A stretch of 7,765 bases of DNA from the NCBI GenBank assembly GCA_005881085.1, contig VBGU01000073.1, forward strand, positions 1 through 7,765, written 5' to 3'. Below the pieces are notes generated by a model, which saw nothing but the letters and a program-made list of their open reading frames with translations, did not search any database and was not told the DNA's origin. This DNA comes from Chloroflexota bacterium. GTDB lineage: Bacteria > Chloroflexota > Limnocylindria > P2-11E. Position numbers and translations under genes: made by a program. Shown here in pieces: positions 6,275 to 7,765 of this stretch; positions within the stretch are counted from its first letter, which is position 1; each line of letters starts with the position of its first letter.

Positions 6275-7288
6275 ATGCGCGTGTTGCTCCTTCTTGTCGT
6301 GGTCCTCACGGCCTGTACTACCCAGCCGAACGCGGCAACTTCGCCAACTACTTCGTCGACCGCGTCTCCGACGGCCACGGCGACTCAGTCGCCGACGAGC
6401 TCACCGACCCCGTCGCCTTCGCCGATCTCGCTCCCGTCGTTCGCTCAGCTCAGCGCGCCGTCGGGCACGGTCGTGTGGGCGCTGGTAGCTGGAACGCGCC
6501 TCTTCCGTTCCTCAGACCGCGGGGACTCGTGGGTGGAGCGGTCGATGCCGCCGGGTCTCGTCAGCACCGAAGCCGCGTTCGCGGACGCCACGAACGGCCT
6601 CCTCCTGAATACGGGCGCCGCGACCGACTGCCAGACGCAGACGGCTCAGATCGGAAAGACGACGGACGGGGCCGCGTCATGGCAGCGCGTCACGGCAACC
6701 GGCATCGCTGACGGCATGTGCAAGAGCGGCCTCGCGTCCGCCGATCCGACTCATGCCCTGTTCACGGCATGGAGCCGAGACGCAGCTCCACTCATATATC
6801 GGACGGCTGACGGCGGTCAGACATGGAAAGCGTCGACCCAACTGCCGGATCCGCCAGGATTTACTACGCAGAGTGTCGGAATCGCCCTCCGGCCGGGCCG
6901 GCCGCGCGCGTTCGGATCGATCGTCATCGTGGACGCTGTCGGGCTTGGACTGGCGAGCGGACAGGCGACGCGATACGTCTTCCGCTCAACCGACAGCGGC
7001 GCGTCATGGACGTACGCGTCGACCGCGCCGATCTCCGAGGCCACGGTCTCTTACCTCACGGCGGCGCGATGGGTACAGATCGGACCGCCCGGGGGATCGA
7101 AGCAAACCCTCGACGGTGGCGCGGTGTGGCAGTCCTACACAACCGACTACTCGCAGGCCGCGCCGATCGCACCCGATGTTGTCTTCGGTGACGCGACGGT
7201 CGGTTACGCGACGGTGCGCGGCGCTATTCAGCGGACGACGGACGGTGGCGCGCACTGGACGACGATCAAGACGCCGGGAACGGGATAG
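6275..7288 (+). CDS. Asp-box (BNR/YCF48-like) beta-propeller lipoprotein
   Basis: The 337-residue product begins MRVLLLLVVVLTAC, a lipoprotein signal with lipobox LTAC and lipidated Cys14, so it should sit on the outer face of the cytoplasmic membrane. Residues 15-55 are a Ser/Thr/Pro linker. The rest carries six Asp-box turns of the S/T-x-D-x-G-x-x-W type: 79-86 (SSDRGDSW), 129-136 (TTDGAASW, Gly replaced by Ala), 177-184 (TADGGQTW), 238-245 (STDSGASW), 278-285 (TLDGGAVW) and 321-328 (TTDGGAHW). This fits a seven- or six-bladed propeller like YCF48/HCF136 or sialidase-type repeats. No sialidase catalytic set is evident, so enzymatic function is not claimed; binding or assembly of an extracellular partner is more likely. 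It is transcribed away from the DinB gene and ends 3 bp before the opposing zinc-ribbon gene. Confidence 0.85.
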   Translation: MRVLLLLVVVLTACTTQPNAATSPTTSSTASPTATATQSPTSSPTPSPSPISLPSFAQLSAPSGTVVWALVAGTRLFRSSDRGDSWVERSMPPGLVSTEAAFADATNGLLLNTGAATDCQTQTAQIGKTTDGAASWQRVTATGIADGMCKSGLASADPTHALFTAWSRDAAPLIYRTADGGQTWKASTQLPDPPGFTTQSVGIALRPGRPRAFGSIVIVDAVGLGLASGQATRYVFRSTDSGASWTYASTAPISEATVSYLTAARWVQIGPPGGSKQTLDGGAVWQSYTTDYSQAAPIAPDVVFGDATVGYATVRGAIQRTTDGGAHWTTIKTPGTG

Positions 7289-7291
7289 CCG

Positions 7292-7765
7292 CTAGGAGCG
7301 GGCGCGTTCTCCCTCAACCTTGCCGCCCGGGTGGACCGTCCAGTCGCGCTCGTCGAAGTCCTTCGCGCAGAACGGGCAGATGTTCCACTCAGGCCGGATG
7401 AGCTTGCCGCAATTCGGGCAGACCCTCTTTAGCCTCGTGCGGCACGTCGGGCAGAGGATGAATTCTTCCTGCACGCGTTCCTTGCACGTCGGACACACGA
7501 CACGCTGCTCGGCTTCCGCGAGCAGGCTCTCCTCGGCGAGCTGACGCTCGTACGCCTCACCGAGCGTCTCTTTCGGACGAACGATGAGATACAGGAAGAG
7601 CCCGAAGATGTTGAGGACGACCACCATGAGACCCGCGAGATAAGGAAGGAGCTGGTTCTCGGTCCGCTGCTGAGCATCGCGAACGGTCCAGAACACCATC
7701 GCGAGGTAGATCGCGAGGACGTACAGACCCGCCAGCCGCACCGACAGCTGGATGAGCGGGTTGCT
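7292..7765 (-). CDS. Membrane protein with C-terminal double zinc ribbon (5' end outside window)
   Basis: The frame is open to the right edge; an internal GTG at 7741 is possible, but the eight residues before it (SNPLIQLS) look like the normal N-terminus of this kind of protein, so the true start is probably just outside. Counting from the first visible residue, two transmembrane helices lie at about 12-28 and 42-62. A charged Glu-rich segment follows, then eight cysteines in four CxxC knuckles (91/94, 105/108, 116/119, 130/133) forming two zinc ribbons of CPTC-x10-CPTC and CPNC-x10-CPFC form. The ribbons should face the cytoplasm if the basic 'VRPKE' after helix 2 follows the positive-inside rule. 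Function is unknown; similar small proteins are common in Actinobacteria and Chloroflexota. It converges on the lipoprotein gene with only 3 bp between stops. Confidence 0.8.
   Translation of the reverse strand, partial: SNPLIQLSVRLAGLYVLAIYLAMVFWTVRDAQQRTENQLLPYLAGLMVVVLNIFGLFLYLIVRPKETLGEAYERQLAEESLLAEAEQRVVCPTCKERVQEEFILCPTCRTRLKRVCPNCGKLIRPEWNICPFCAKDFDERDWTVHPGGKVEGERARS

Overview
The window is GC-rich (about two thirds G+C in most lines counted by hand) and gene-dense. It carries a rod-shape (mreBC) locus, secreted or lipid-anchored proteins with Ser/Thr/Pro-rich linkers, an NBR1-type Ig domain protein with a SpoIID motif, and a membrane protein with a double zinc ribbon. Together these suggest an uncultured Chloroflexota-type bacterium (a Limnocylindria/Ellin6529-like lineage would fit). 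That placement rests on gene style, not on a marker gene, and is low to moderate confidence.

Layout: from right to left on the minus strand, six genes read in one direction: DinB-fold protein (6205-5693), AlbA_2/GHKL ATP-binding regulator (5615-4158), a small Thr/Pro-rich reading frame (4158-3964), mreB (3901-2852), mreC (2810-1959), and a large secreted protein with four tandem NBR1-like Ig domains followed by a SpoIID/LytB motif (1921 to beyond the left edge). An Asp-box lipoprotein (6275-7288) is on the plus strand. It diverges from the DinB gene across a 69-bp promoter region and converges on a zinc-ribbon membrane protein (7765-7292, cut by the right edge) with a 3-bp gap. No intergenic stretch exceeds 80 bases, and I see no RNA gene, CRISPR, insertion sequence or clear intrinsic terminator.

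How the genes fit together: MreB (cytoplasmic actin-like filament) and MreC (membrane-anchored periplasm-side scaffold) position cell-wall synthesis. The gene directly after mreC, where mreD is usual, instead encodes an exported protein that joins four Ig-like modules to a peptidoglycan-lytic type module. This suggests a wall-remodelling partner co-expressed with the elongation machinery. The regulator upstream of mreB has visibly lower G+C than its surroundings and an AT-rich palindromic start region. It may be a transferred gene that landed next to the shape operon, leaving or creating the Thr/Pro-rich small frame between them.

The strongest candidates for something undescribed are the Ig/SpoIID protein in the mreBC operon, the stop-start-coupled Thr/Pro-rich peptide before mreB, and the AT-rich operator-like promoter of the regulator. 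All are sequence-based hypotheses.
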